Shown: piece by piece, positions 17,562 to 25,024 of the stretch
Layout of the letters: the number at the start of each line of letters is the position of its first letter
How positions within the stretch are numbered: the stretch's first letter is position 1
Source of the DNA: JAQIBY01 sp046546095
Lineage (GTDB): Bacteria; Bacteroidota; Bacteroidia; Bacteroidales; ML635J-15
Assembly (NCBI GenBank): GCA_046546095.1
Contig: JBKGYK010000005.1
Coordinates: forward strand, 1-57,173
Length of the DNA stretch: 57,173 nt
Reading direction: 5' to 3'
The notes under the pieces: generated by a model
Told to the model about the DNA's origin: nothing
Seen by the model: only the letters and a program-made list of their open reading frames with translations
Database searches by the model: none
Made by a program: the position numbers and the translations under genes

Positions 17562-18161
17562 TCAGGTAAGAGGAATGCTTGGTGAGCTGTGGCTTGCATC
17601 TATCAACTCACGATATTTATAAAAAACTTTTTTAAAATCTTCCCAGACTTCTTTTTTTAAAGTGGGATTGTGCAAAAGGGCAGCAGGATGATAGGTTGGC
17701 ATCACATGGCGATTATTCCATTCCAGCCAGTTGCCTCTTAGTTCTGAGATTTTTCCATTAGAATCTATCATTCCTTTCAGGGCTGTGCTGCCAAGCAGAA
17801 CCAGTATGGGTGGATCAATCATTTCAATTTGCTGATACAGCCAGGGAAGGCAGGTGTTCATTTCACCGGGTTCAGGATTCCTGTTTTCGGGAGGACGGCA
17901 TTTTACAATATTGCCAATAAAAACATGCTTTTCCCGTGTAAAGTTGCAGGCAGAAAGAATCTTATCAAGTAGCTGACCGGAGCGCCCGACAAAAGGCAGA
18001 CCTTGCTTGTCCTCTTCAGCTCCTGGTCCTTCACCGATAATAAAAATTCCGGCATTCGTTGAACCCTGTCCAAATACAGCATTTTGACGACTCTCAGACA
18101 ATGAACATTTGGTGCATTCCAGTACCTGCATTTCCAATTCAGCCCATTCAAATATATCCAT
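17562..18161 (-). CDS. Family 4 uracil-DNA glycosylase with iron-sulfur cluster
   Basis: A 199-residue DNA repair enzyme. Four cysteines that hold a [4Fe-4S] cluster are present: C16, C19 (LECTKCSL), C88 and C104. GEGPGAEED is the uracil-recognition motif and TYHPAALLHNP is the second active-site motif, as in family 4 enzymes. The start is the ATG at 18161: the codon at 18206 is TTG, and a promoter box at 18182 lies between the two. It removes uracil left by cytosine deamination or by dUTP misincorporation. The gene is divergent from the sigma factor gene at 18283. Confidence 0.9.
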   Translation of the reverse strand: MDIFEWAELEMQVLECTKCSLSESRQNAVFGQGSTNAGIFIIGEGPGAEEDKQGLPFVGRSGQLLDKILSACNFTREKHVFIGNIVKCRPPENRNPEPGEMNTCLPWLYQQIEMIDPPILVLLGSTALKGMIDSNGKISELRGNWLEWNNRHVMPTYHPAALLHNPTLKKEVWEDFKKVFYKYRELIDASHSSPSIPLT

Positions 18162-18181
18162 AACAGACAAATTGTTTGTAT

Positions 18182-18189
18182 CAAATTTA
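18182..18189 (-). promoter_or_regulatory. Promoter -7 element for the uracil-DNA glycosylase
   Basis: TAAATTTG on the minus strand matches TAnnTTTG and ends 21 bases before the ATG at 18161. Its position inside the longer open frame supports the shorter start. Confidence 0.45.
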
Positions 18190-18282
18190 ATAAACGATTC
18201 GTACAATCCATAGAAATTTCGTTCTTTTGTTCAATCATGCAACCAATTAGGAAGATATTATCTCTTAATCACAGATGCCTGA

Positions 18283-18846
18283 ATGCAAAGTCTTGAAAAA
18301 ATAATTGAAGGCTGCAAAAAAATGCAGAGAAAGTCGCAAAAGGCTTTGTATGACATGTACGCACCTGTGCTGTATGCCATGGCGTTGAGGTACGCCGCAG
18401 ATGCATCTGAAGCCGAAGATATGTTGCAGGAGGCATTTATCAATATTTTTAAAAGTATTGATCAGTATCAGGGCAGTGGTTCTTTTGAAGGCTGGATGAA
18501 AAGGATATTAATTAATGCTGCTATTGGCTATATCAGGAAACATAAGAAGCAGCAGTTTGACAATTTTGATGATGTGCAGGAAATCAGAATGAAAAATTTT
18601 GATTTTTCTGAAGAGGACTTTAGCAGGCAAGAGCTGATAGATGTAATTAACGATTTGCCTGACGGGTTCAGGATGGTCTTTAACCTGTACGCCATCGAAG
18701 GTTTTAAACATAAAGAGATAGCTGATATGCTCGGAATACAAATCGGAACATCAAAGTCGCAGTACTCGCGGGCAAGAAATATTTTAAAAAGAAGACTGAC
18801 AGCAATGAAAGAAATCGCTGATAAAACATATGGCAGGGAAGCATAA
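18283..18846 (+). CDS. ECF-type RNA polymerase sigma factor
   Basis: A 187-residue sigma-70 family protein with only regions 2 and 4, the ECF layout. Region 2 spans about 20-95 (LYDMYAPVLYAMALRY, AEDMLQEAFINIFKSI, GWMKRILINAAIGYIR). Region 4 spans about 118-175 (INDLPDGFRMVFNLYAIEGF, HKEIADMLGIQIGTSKSQYSRAR). It redirects RNA polymerase to a small set of promoters. Its stop overlaps the following gene by 17 bases, so the two are translationally coupled; the partner is expected to control it. No FecR-type anti-sigma or SusC/SusD genes are nearby, so a role in glycan use is not indicated. Confidence 0.92.
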   Translation: MQSLEKIIEGCKKMQRKSQKALYDMYAPVLYAMALRYAADASEAEDMLQEAFINIFKSIDQYQGSGSFEGWMKRILINAAIGYIRKHKKQQFDNFDDVQEIRMKNFDFSEEDFSRQELIDVINDLPDGFRMVFNLYAIEGFKHKEIADMLGIQIGTSKSQYSRARNILKRRLTAMKEIADKTYGREA

Positions 18847-20248
18847 ACATATTGAAGATTTTTTCAGGAACGGACTTGAAGGGCATACTGCCACACCGCC
18901 GAAATCCGGGTGGACAGGTATGCAGGAATCCCTGGATAATATCAGTGTTGAACACCTGACTCAATCACAACTGGGAAATGCCAGCATACAGCCCTCTGCC
19001 GGCCTGTGGACAAAAATTTCCAGTAAAATATTCTGGTATCAGTTTTTGCGCTTTAATCCCTTGCAGTTTAATATCTATTATGCCGGCGTAGCACTTATCG
19101 GAGGCGGTGCGGCTATTGTGGGCCTCAGTTTGTCAGATCCGGCTACTTCACCGGTGGATTTGTCAGGATATCCCGAAGCCCTGATTGATTTGGAGAGCAT
19201 GGAAGAAGCACCTGTACAGGACGCTGCCGGCATAAGCAGTGATGCTGAAACAGCCGACTTCATGGCCCTGCGTTCAGATGAGATTGTGGAGAATAAGAAA
19301 ACCATGGAAGGTAAATCAAAATCTCCGGGAAGGAATGCCCTGATCTCTGACTCTTCAGAAAAAGAAAACAAGAATGACAGGAAAACAAGGGAAGAATTTC
19401 CGGACAACAGAAAAGGAAGTACAGAAAAGCCAGCAAATAAGTATTCTGTTAAACATATGCCTGCCGGTTTAAGCTATTATCTTCCGTTCAATCTTACTGT
19501 TCACACTGCTGAATTTGGAAATCCTGCAAGAAGGGGCGATACAATCGCCATAGACCACATGGGTGATCCCATTGTTGATGATTTTAATTTTGTGGAACAA
19601 GGGTATTATGCAGGAGCTCTTATTCTTAAACAGGATTTTGTTTTTCTGAATGATGAAATTAAAGAAACCTACAAGCAGAATAAAAATGTGAGTGATTTTT
19701 CCTATCGTTTTGGCATCAGATTTAATATAGTGCGCAAGAATTTCATGATGCAGAGCGGTTTATATTTTTCCAGCGTGAACAATATATTTGAGCACAATCA
19801 GGAAATCGCTCTGGTAGAGGATAATATTGAAGGACGTGTTATATGGCCTTATCAAAGTGATACGGTATTTCAAAAAACCACCCATAAATACCACAACTCC
19901 TATACCTTTATTGAGTTGCCTGTACTGGCCGGCCTCCATTTTGAGGGTAAGCGTTTTGCTACCAATGTAAAAACCGGTCCTTTACTGAATTATCTGACCG
20001 GCGTAAATGCTGATCTTGTGCTGAATTCGGATAATCAGTTGAGGTCTGTTGACAAGTCCTATTTCAGGCGACCCGGCGTGCGCTGGGAGTTGAGTGCTGA
20101 TGTAATATACAAGCTGGGTGATCATCTGAGTTTTTACATTGAGCCCGCTTATGTATATGATGTGACTACTTTGTTTAAGCGCGATCTGGAACTTAGAAGC
20201 CGCTTTCACGGATTTAGTGTTGGTACAGGAATATATTACCGCTTTTAA
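18830..20248 (+). CDS. Predicted inner-membrane anchored protein with C-terminal outer-membrane beta-barrel-like domain
   Basis: A 472-residue protein. Residues 1-78 are hydrophilic, with two short similar units (PPKSGWTGMQ and QPSAGLWTKI) that may form a cytosolic sigma-binding segment. Residues about 80-102 form one transmembrane helix. Residues 105-205 are low-complexity and charged, likely a periplasmic linker. From about 210 the sequence alternates polar and aromatic residues, ending in GFSVGTGIYYRF with a terminal Phe, as in Bacteroidota outer-membrane beta-barrel (PorT-like) domains. No signal peptide precedes it. If correct, the chain would reach from cytosol to outer membrane, and could act as anti-sigma factor and sensor in one. 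The family is known only as hypothetical; the regulatory role is inferred from the gene overlap. Confidence 0.65.
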   Translation: MAGKHKHIEDFFRNGLEGHTATPPKSGWTGMQESLDNISVEHLTQSQLGNASIQPSAGLWTKISSKIFWYQFLRFNPLQFNIYYAGVALIGGGAAIVGLSLSDPATSPVDLSGYPEALIDLESMEEAPVQDAAGISSDAETADFMALRSDEIVENKKTMEGKSKSPGRNALISDSSEKENKNDRKTREEFPDNRKGSTEKPANKYSVKHMPAGLSYYLPFNLTVHTAEFGNPARRGDTIAIDHMGDPIVDDFNFVEQGYYAGALILKQDFVFLNDEIKETYKQNKNVSDFSYRFGIRFNIVRKNFMMQSGLYFSSVNNIFEHNQEIALVEDNIEGRVIWPYQSDTVFQKTTHKYHNSYTFIELPVLAGLHFEGKRFATNVKTGPLLNYLTGVNADLVLNSDNQLRSVDKSYFRRPGVRWELSADVIYKLGDHLSFYIEPAYVYDVTTLFKRDLELRSRFHGFSVGTGIYYRF

Positions 20249-20410
20249 ACCTTGTTGCTGCTTTTTTTCCTTTGGCTTCCTTTGATAAAATGCTGTGTAC
20301 TTTTTCCCGGTGCGTATGTTTGAAACAGCATAGTAGTTGGCAAAGTTACCGCTGGTTAGCCTGGTGGATAATGTGAGATGTTCTTATCTGCTTCAGTTTT
20401 GAGAACAAAA

Positions 20411-20438
20411 AAGCCTCCATACATCGTGCAGGAGGCTT
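20411..20438 (-). terminator. Intrinsic terminator after frr
   Basis: An 8-bp perfect stem (AAGCCTCC / GGAGGCTT) with a 12-base loop is followed by TTTTTT on the minus strand, 23 bases past the frr stop. It ends the pyrH-frr unit. Confidence 0.9.
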
Positions 20439-20460
20439 CAGGTGTGATTTTATAAGGGAA

Positions 20461-21024
20461 TCAGATTGTCATGATTTCTTTTTCTTTTGTGCTCATCAGG
20501 TCTTCAGTTTTGCTGATGAAGTCATCATGCAGTTTTTGCACCTTTTGTTCATAATCTTTTCTGTTGTCTTCTGACAATCCTTGTTTTTCAAGGTTTTTTA
20601 GTTCGTCGTTTGCTTCCCTGCGACGGTTTCTGATGCTGATTTTAGCATTTTCACCCAGCATTTTCACTTTTTTGACAAGGTCTCTGCGGGTTTCTTCCGT
20701 AAGCGGTGGAATGTTTATTCTGATTACCTCACCGTTATTGGCAGGATTTAAGCCGATATTTGCTGCCATAATTGCTTTTTCAATCAACGGGATCATGCTT
20801 TTGTCCCATGGTTGAATCATAATTGTTTTGGCATCCGGAGTACTTAGATTTGATGCCTGATCCAGTGGTGTTAAGGTGCCGTAATAATCAACTTTAATGC
20901 CGTCCAGTATTCTAATATCGGCTTTGCCTGCACGCAGGTGTGAGTATTCGTTTTCAAGATGCTTAACTGCATCTTCCATGCCTTCTTTGGCAGTTTCCAG
21001 GGTTAATTGAGCTTCTTCGTCCAT
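20461..21024 (-). CDS. frr: Ribosome recycling factor
   Basis: A 187-residue protein of normal family length, all helical at both ends with a central beta domain. HLRAGKADIRILDGIKVDYYG, PWDKSMI and GEVIRINIPPLTEETRRDL are characteristic stretches. With EF-G it splits the post-termination ribosome. It follows pyrH at 31 bases on the same strand, the usual bacterial order (rpsB-tsf-pyrH-frr), and is closed by a strong terminator. Confidence 0.96.
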   Translation of the reverse strand: MDEEAQLTLETAKEGMEDAVKHLENEYSHLRAGKADIRILDGIKVDYYGTLTPLDQASNLSTPDAKTIMIQPWDKSMIPLIEKAIMAANIGLNPANNGEVIRINIPPLTEETRRDLVKKVKMLGENAKISIRNRRREANDELKNLEKQGLSEDNRKDYEQKVQKLHDDFISKTEDLMSTKEKEIMTI

Positions 21025-21055
21025 ATCGTTTGTTTTTTTTAGGCTATAAAAATAC

Positions 21056-21763
21056 TTAATTGTGTATTAAAGTTCCAAATTTTGGGTCAGAAATAATATC
21101 AATCAGACGTCCCTTTTCATTCATATCAAACACAATGACAGGCAAATTGTTTTCCTGGCACATTGTGAAAGCGGTCAGATCCATAATGCTGAGTTTTTTT
21201 TGCCATGCTTCGGCAAAGGTAATTTCTTCGTATTTGACTGCTTCCGGATTTTTTTCGGGATCATCTGAATATACGCCATCCACCCTTGTGCCTTTGAGGA
21301 AGACATCTGCCTGAATTTCCAGGGCTCTGAGTGCTGATGCGGAGTCTGTGCTGAAATAGGGATTGCCTGTGCCGCCGGCAAGGATGGCAATGCCGTTGTT
21401 TTCAAGGTGCCGGATTACATTTCCAGCGTGGAAGCGAGGTCCTATGGCAGGCATTTCCACGGCTGTAAAAACTTTGGCATTGATATTTTCATTTTCCAAA
21501 GCAGACCTGAGTGCCAGGCTGTTGATTGTTGTGGCAAGCATTCCCATCTGGTCGCCTGTGACCCTGTCAAAACCACTGTCAATTCCGGCCAGGCCACGAA
21601 ATATATTGCCACCACCGATAACAATGGCAGTTTGAATACCTTTTTTTTGCAATCCTGCGATATCCTGCACATACTGTTTGATCCGCTCACTGGAAATACC
21701 ATATTGCTCCGATCCCATCAGGGATTCCCCGGACAGTTTTAATAAAACACGCTCAATTTTCAT
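21056..21763 (-). CDS. pyrH: UMP kinase
   Basis: A 235-residue amino-acid-kinase-fold enzyme that phosphorylates UMP to UDP. LSGESLMG near the N-terminus and IVIGGGNIFRG form the nucleotide loops; ATTINSLALR, GGTGNPYFSTDSASALRA and DGVYSDDPEKNP are further signatures. The bacterial enzyme is a hexamer regulated by GTP and UTP. It lies 77 bases after tsf, across the tsf terminator, so it needs read-through or its own promoter. Confidence 0.96.
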   Translation of the reverse strand: MKIERVLLKLSGESLMGSEQYGISSERIKQYVQDIAGLQKKGIQTAIVIGGGNIFRGLAGIDSGFDRVTGDQMGMLATTINSLALRSALENENINAKVFTAVEMPAIGPRFHAGNVIRHLENNGIAILAGGTGNPYFSTDSASALRALEIQADVFLKGTRVDGVYSDDPEKNPEAVKYEEITFAEAWQKKLSIMDLTAFTMCQENNLPVIVFDMNEKGRLIDIISDPKFGTLIHN

Positions 21764-21779
21764 CGTAGATACTTTGATG

Positions 21780-21787
21780 TAAAGATA
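21780..21787 (-). promoter_or_regulatory. Possible pyrH promoter within the tsf terminator tail
   Basis: TATCTTTA, one mismatch from TAnnTTTG, starts at the end of the T tract of the tsf terminator and 16 bases before the pyrH start codon. The -33 region falls in the terminator loop (TTTT). Confidence 0.3.
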
Positions 21788-21792
21788 AAAAA

Positions 21793-21819
21793 AAAGAGGG
21801 CCAGATAAAAGCCCCCTTT
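21793..21819 (-). terminator. Intrinsic terminator after tsf
   Basis: A 9-bp stem (AAAGGGGGC / GCCCTCTTT, one G-T pair) with a 9-base loop, followed by a run of T residues on the minus strand. It lies 22 bases after the tsf stop codon and ends the rplM-rpsI-rpsB-tsf unit. Confidence 0.85.
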
Positions 21820-21840
21820 GATAATTCCTTATTCGTGAAA

Positions 21841-22665
21841 TTATGATAATGACCAGCGTTTGAATTCTTCGATGGTGAGTCCATTATCGTATTCTTTCAG
21901 ATATTCAGTGATTGTCTTTTTGTTGTCACGGACGAAGGGCTGATTAAGCAAGGTGTTTTCCTTGAGGAATTTGCCTACTTTACCCATAGCAATTTTGTCG
22001 ACAATGTTTTCAGGTTTGCCTTCGTTGAGGGCTTGCTGACGTCCGATTTCTTTTTCTTTTTCAATAATTTCCTGCGAAACACGGTCTTTGTCCACAGCAA
22101 TTGGATTCATTGCAGCTACCTGCATGGCCACGTTTTTAATCACTTCGTGGTCAGCTTTTTGGTTGGCAGCAACGATGGTACCAATTTTATTGTTCATGTG
22201 GATATAAGCAGCAACATAAGGAGCTTCCAGTATATCGTAATAACCGATTTCAACTTTTTCACCGGTTACACCACTCATGTTTTTCACCTGGTCAATAACT
22301 TTTTTGCCATCAAGTTCTAGTTCATTGAGCTCGTCCTGGTTTTTGGGTTTTTTCTCCAGAGCAAGATCAGCGAGTTGATGAGCAAATTTCACAAAGTCCT
22401 CATTTTTAGCCACAAAGTCAGTTTCACAATTCAGGCATACAATCACGCCTGTTTTTGCGTCGTCTGAAGTTTTGGCGATCACAGCACCTTCTGTAGCTTC
22501 GCGTTCTGAGCGTTTGTTGGCAATAGCCTGACCTCTTTCGCGAATAACTTCTTTTGCTTTTTCAAAATCACCTTCGGCTTCGGTAAGGGCTTTTTTGCAG
22601 TCCATCATACCTGCGCCGGTAATTTTACGTAATTTGGCAACGTCTGAAGCAGAAATTTTAGCCAT
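21841..22665 (-). CDS. tsf: Elongation factor Ts
   Basis: A 274-residue nucleotide exchange factor for EF-Tu. The N-terminal UBA-like domain shows VAKLRKITGAGMMDCKKAL, and the core dimerisation-type domain carries VCLNCETDFVAKNEDF, the Tu-contact TDFVA motif. Length fits the family. It starts 33 bases after rpsB, the standard pairing, and precedes a strong terminator. Confidence 0.96.
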   Translation of the reverse strand: MAKISASDVAKLRKITGAGMMDCKKALTEAEGDFEKAKEVIRERGQAIANKRSEREATEGAVIAKTSDDAKTGVIVCLNCETDFVAKNEDFVKFAHQLADLALEKKPKNQDELNELELDGKKVIDQVKNMSGVTGEKVEIGYYDILEAPYVAAYIHMNNKIGTIVAANQKADHEVIKNVAMQVAAMNPIAVDKDRVSQEIIEKEKEIGRQQALNEGKPENIVDKIAMGKVGKFLKENTLLNQPFVRDNKKTITEYLKEYDNGLTIEEFKRWSLS

Positions 22666-22698
22666 TGTTTATTGAGATTTAAAATAGATTAGACAAAA

Positions 22699-23565
22699 TT
22701 ATTTTTCTTCTTTTTCACTTTTAGCATCGTCTTTGGCCTCTTCCTGTTGAGGTTTTGTGGGTTCAGACTTTGCTTCTTCGGGTTTTTCAACCTTGGCTGA
22801 TGTTTTCCGGGTTCTGGTTTTTTCCGGTTTTTCAGTTTGTTCTGTTTTCTTTTCAGAAGCAGCTTTTTCCTTATCCGCTTTTCTTTCATCCAGACCTTCC
22901 TGAATGGCCTCACAGACTTTACGCATAACCAGATCAATTGATTTTGATGCATCATCGTTGGCGGGAATGGGAAAGTCAACAGGCACAGGATCAGAGTTGG
23001 TATCAACAATACCGAAAATAGGTATATTCAGTTTTTTGGCTTCCCGAACAGCAATATATTCTTTGGATACATCTACGGCAAAAATTGCAGCCGGAAGTCT
23101 GTTGAGGTCTGAAATACTACCCAGTGTTTTTTCGAGTTTGGCACGTTGACGTTCAATCTGCAGGCGCTCACGTTTCGAAAGCTGGTCGAAAGTACCGTCG
23201 GTAAGGCTTTTGTCAATGGACACCATTTTTTTCACAGCACGACGGATGGTGGGGAAGTTTGTGAGAGTTCCACCGGCCCAGCGTTCTGTAATATAGGGCA
23301 TGTTGACTGATTTGACGTGTTCAGAAACGATGTCTTTGGCTTGTTTTTTGGTTGCTACAAACAGGATTTTACGTCCGGATTTTGCGATCTGTTTGAGAGC
23401 ATTGGCAGCTTCATCAAGTTTTGCTACTGTTTTGTGCAAGTCAATGATATGAATTCCGTTGCGCTCCATAAAGATATATGGGGCCATGTTTGGATTCCAT
23501 TTGCGTTTAAGGTGACCAAAATGTACACCTGCTTCCAGTAATTCTTCGAAATTTGTTCTTGGCAT
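22699..23565 (-). CDS. rpsB: 30S ribosomal protein S2 with charged C-terminal extension
   Basis: A 288-residue protein, some 45-50 residues longer than typical S2. EAGVHFGHLKRKWNPNM, IIDLHKTV, WAGGTLTNF and IPIFGIVDTNSDP are hallmark segments. The tail after about 235 is rich in Lys, Glu, Thr and Pro and should be disordered. S2 binds late to the 30S at the S1 site. It has a 113-base gap upstream with a hairpin that may regulate it, and is cotranscribed with tsf. Confidence 0.95.
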   Translation of the reverse strand: MPRTNFEELLEAGVHFGHLKRKWNPNMAPYIFMERNGIHIIDLHKTVAKLDEAANALKQIAKSGRKILFVATKKQAKDIVSEHVKSVNMPYITERWAGGTLTNFPTIRRAVKKMVSIDKSLTDGTFDQLSKRERLQIERQRAKLEKTLGSISDLNRLPAAIFAVDVSKEYIAVREAKKLNIPIFGIVDTNSDPVPVDFPIPANDDASKSIDLVMRKVCEAIQEGLDERKADKEKAASEKKTEQTEKPEKTRTRKTSAKVEKPEEAKSEPTKPQQEEAKDDAKSEKEEK

Positions 23566-23602
23566 GTTTTAAATTTTTGTTTACATTCTTTTATTACTAC
23601 AA

Positions 23603-23636
23603 CCGACAGGTAGTCTGAGGTTGAGAGTCCTGTCAG
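23603..23636 (-). promoter_or_regulatory. Leader hairpin before rpsB
   Basis: In the gap between rpsI and rpsB the minus strand has an 8-bp stem, CTGACAGG with CCTGTCGG (one G-T pair), around an 18-base loop. No U run follows, so it is not a terminator. Its place 38 bases before the S2 start suggests an autoregulatory or processing element, by analogy with other ribosomal protein leaders; this is inference. Confidence 0.45.
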
Positions 23637-23678
23637 TTTAGATACTAAACAAAATACATTGTTTAAGCAGCTAAACTT

Positions 23679-24065
23679 TTAACGTTTACTAAACTGATAT
23701 TTTTTACGGGCTTTTTTCTGTCCCGGTTTTTTACGTTCTACAGCACGGGGATCACGTGTGAGCATGCTATCAGGCTTGAGTTTGGCATGATGTTCAGGAT
23801 CCACTTTTACCAGAGCACGGGCAATGGCCAGTCTGATGGCATCGGCCTGACCTGCAAGTCCACCGCCGTGGACAGTGATTTTAAGATCAAAGCTGCCTGT
23901 TGTTTCAGTGAGTTCAAACGGCTTAAGAGCCATATCCTGATGCTGTTTGAGCGGGAAATAATTTTCCAGATCACGTTTGTTGATTGTGATGTTACCTTTA
24001 CCGCTGCTCATGTAAATTCTTGCAACAGAGGATTTTCTGCGTCCGATTGTGTTAATTATATCCAT
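23679..24065 (-). CDS. rpsI: 30S ribosomal protein S9
   Basis: A 128-residue protein of normal length. GRRKSSVARIYM at the N-terminus, GGLAGQADAIRLAIARAL in the middle and the invariant basic end ...YQFSKR, whose final arginine reaches the P-site tRNA, are all seen. It follows rplM by 5 bases, the conserved L13-S9 pair. Confidence 0.97.
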   Translation of the reverse strand: MDIINTIGRRKSSVARIYMSSGKGNITINKRDLENYFPLKQHQDMALKPFELTETTGSFDLKITVHGGGLAGQADAIRLAIARALVKVDPEHHAKLKPDSMLTRDPRAVERKKPGQKKARKKYQFSKR

Positions 24066-24070
24066 ATACT

Positions 24071-24526
24071 TTATTTAATGCTGTTTAAATCAAGTTTTTG
24101 TGGTTTCTGAGCTTTTTGATCATGTTCAGGACCTACATACACATGCATGTTTTTGAAAATTTTTCTTCCCAGGCGGTTGTGTGGTAACATTCCACGTACT
24201 GCGTTTTCAACCAATCTGTGAGGTTGTTTCCTCAGGATTTCTTCAGGGTTGGTAACACGCTGACCACCGGGATAACCTGTGTGACGAACATAGGTTTTGT
24301 CAGTCATTTTTTTGCCGGAAAGTTTAACTTTCTCTGCATTAATAATAATTACATTGTCTCCACAATCCACATGGGGTGTGAAATCCGGCTTGTGTTTGCC
24401 TCTGAGAACCACGGCAACTCTGGAGGCCAGACGGCCCAGCACCTCATCGGTAGCATCAACAATAAACCAATCTTTCCGGACGGTTTCTTTATTTGCCGAT
24501 TTTGTTTTGTAACTTAATGTATCCAC
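24071..24526 (-). CDS. rplM: 50S ribosomal protein L13 (GTG start)
   Basis: A 151-residue protein. The start is taken at the GTG at 24526, giving MDTLSYKTKSANK, the usual N-terminus and length in Bacteroidota; the next in-frame upstream candidate is a TTG nine codons earlier, and an AAGGA sequence lies just before the GTG. VLGRLASRVA, GDNVIIINAEKV and GMLPHNRLGRK are L13 signatures. L13 is an early assembly protein of the large subunit. It is first in the rplM-rpsI-rpsB-tsf unit, behind a good promoter. Confidence 0.94.
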   Translation of the reverse strand: MDTLSYKTKSANKETVRKDWFIVDATDEVLGRLASRVAVVLRGKHKPDFTPHVDCGDNVIIINAEKVKLSGKKMTDKTYVRHTGYPGGQRVTNPEEILRKQPHRLVENAVRGMLPHNRLGRKIFKNMHVYVGPEHDQKAQKPQKLDLNSIK

Positions 24527-24586
24527 AATTTTTCCTTTTTCGTTTAAAATCAATTAATTATAAGGACACGTCGACCAAACGGATTG

Positions 24587-24618
24587 CAAAAATACTATGA
24601 AAAATTGATATCAGCAAA
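24587..24618 (-). promoter_or_regulatory. Promoter for rplM-rpsI-rpsB-tsf
   Basis: TTTG (24618-24615), 20 bases, then TATTTTTG (24594-24587) on the minus strand. Both boxes match the Bacteroidota consensus. A start near 24580 would give a leader of about 55 bases before the GTG of rplM. Confidence 0.7.
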
Positions 24619-24697
24619 CCTTATTAACAAATAATTTGTTGATAACTTGCAAAAAATGAGGGGTTCCGGATTTTACCGGGACATTTGGTTCAGAAAC

Positions 24698-25012
24698 TTA
24701 CTGATTCACCGGTCCGATTTTGTTTTCAACGGACTCGATTTTTGTTTTTAATCTGCCAATGGGTTTATTGGTCTGTATATCAAAATTAACCACAGAATAT
24801 ACACGCTCACAATCCCCGGAAAGCGTGGCATAGGCTTTGTCAAGTACCTGAAGTGCTTCCGGCATGGTTTCCGTTTCGAAAATGGTGCCCATGGCACTAA
24901 GTTTATAATTTATTTCACTGTTTTTTAGCATTTCAAGAATACGGCTAACATAAGGACTTACACTGCTGCCTTTGTCGGTAGGGAACATTGCGAAACTTAC
25001 AAGAACTGACAT
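24698..25012 (-). CDS. MTH1187/YkoF-family thiamine-binding-like protein
   Basis: A 104-residue ferredoxin-like protein with the pattern of the MTH1187 (DUF77) family: VSFAMFPTDKG at the start, SPYVSRILEML, LSAMGTIFETE and KPIGRLKTKIESVE at the end. Some members bind thiamine or its precursors; others have no known ligand. It is last in the minus-strand run that includes two lipoproteins, 12 bases after the LPP20-like gene. No thiamine gene is adjacent; thiL lies at 48036. Confidence 0.75.
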   Translation of the reverse strand: MSVLVSFAMFPTDKGSSVSPYVSRILEMLKNSEINYKLSAMGTIFETETMPEALQVLDKAYATLSGDCERVYSVVNFDIQTNKPIGRLKTKIESVENKIGPVNQ

Positions 25013-25024
25013 ATTGCATTGTTT

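Noticed and set aside
20290..20331. ATGCTGT/ACAGCAT dyad after the beta-barrel gene
   Set aside because: The loop is 28 bases and there is no U run, so a terminator is not supported.
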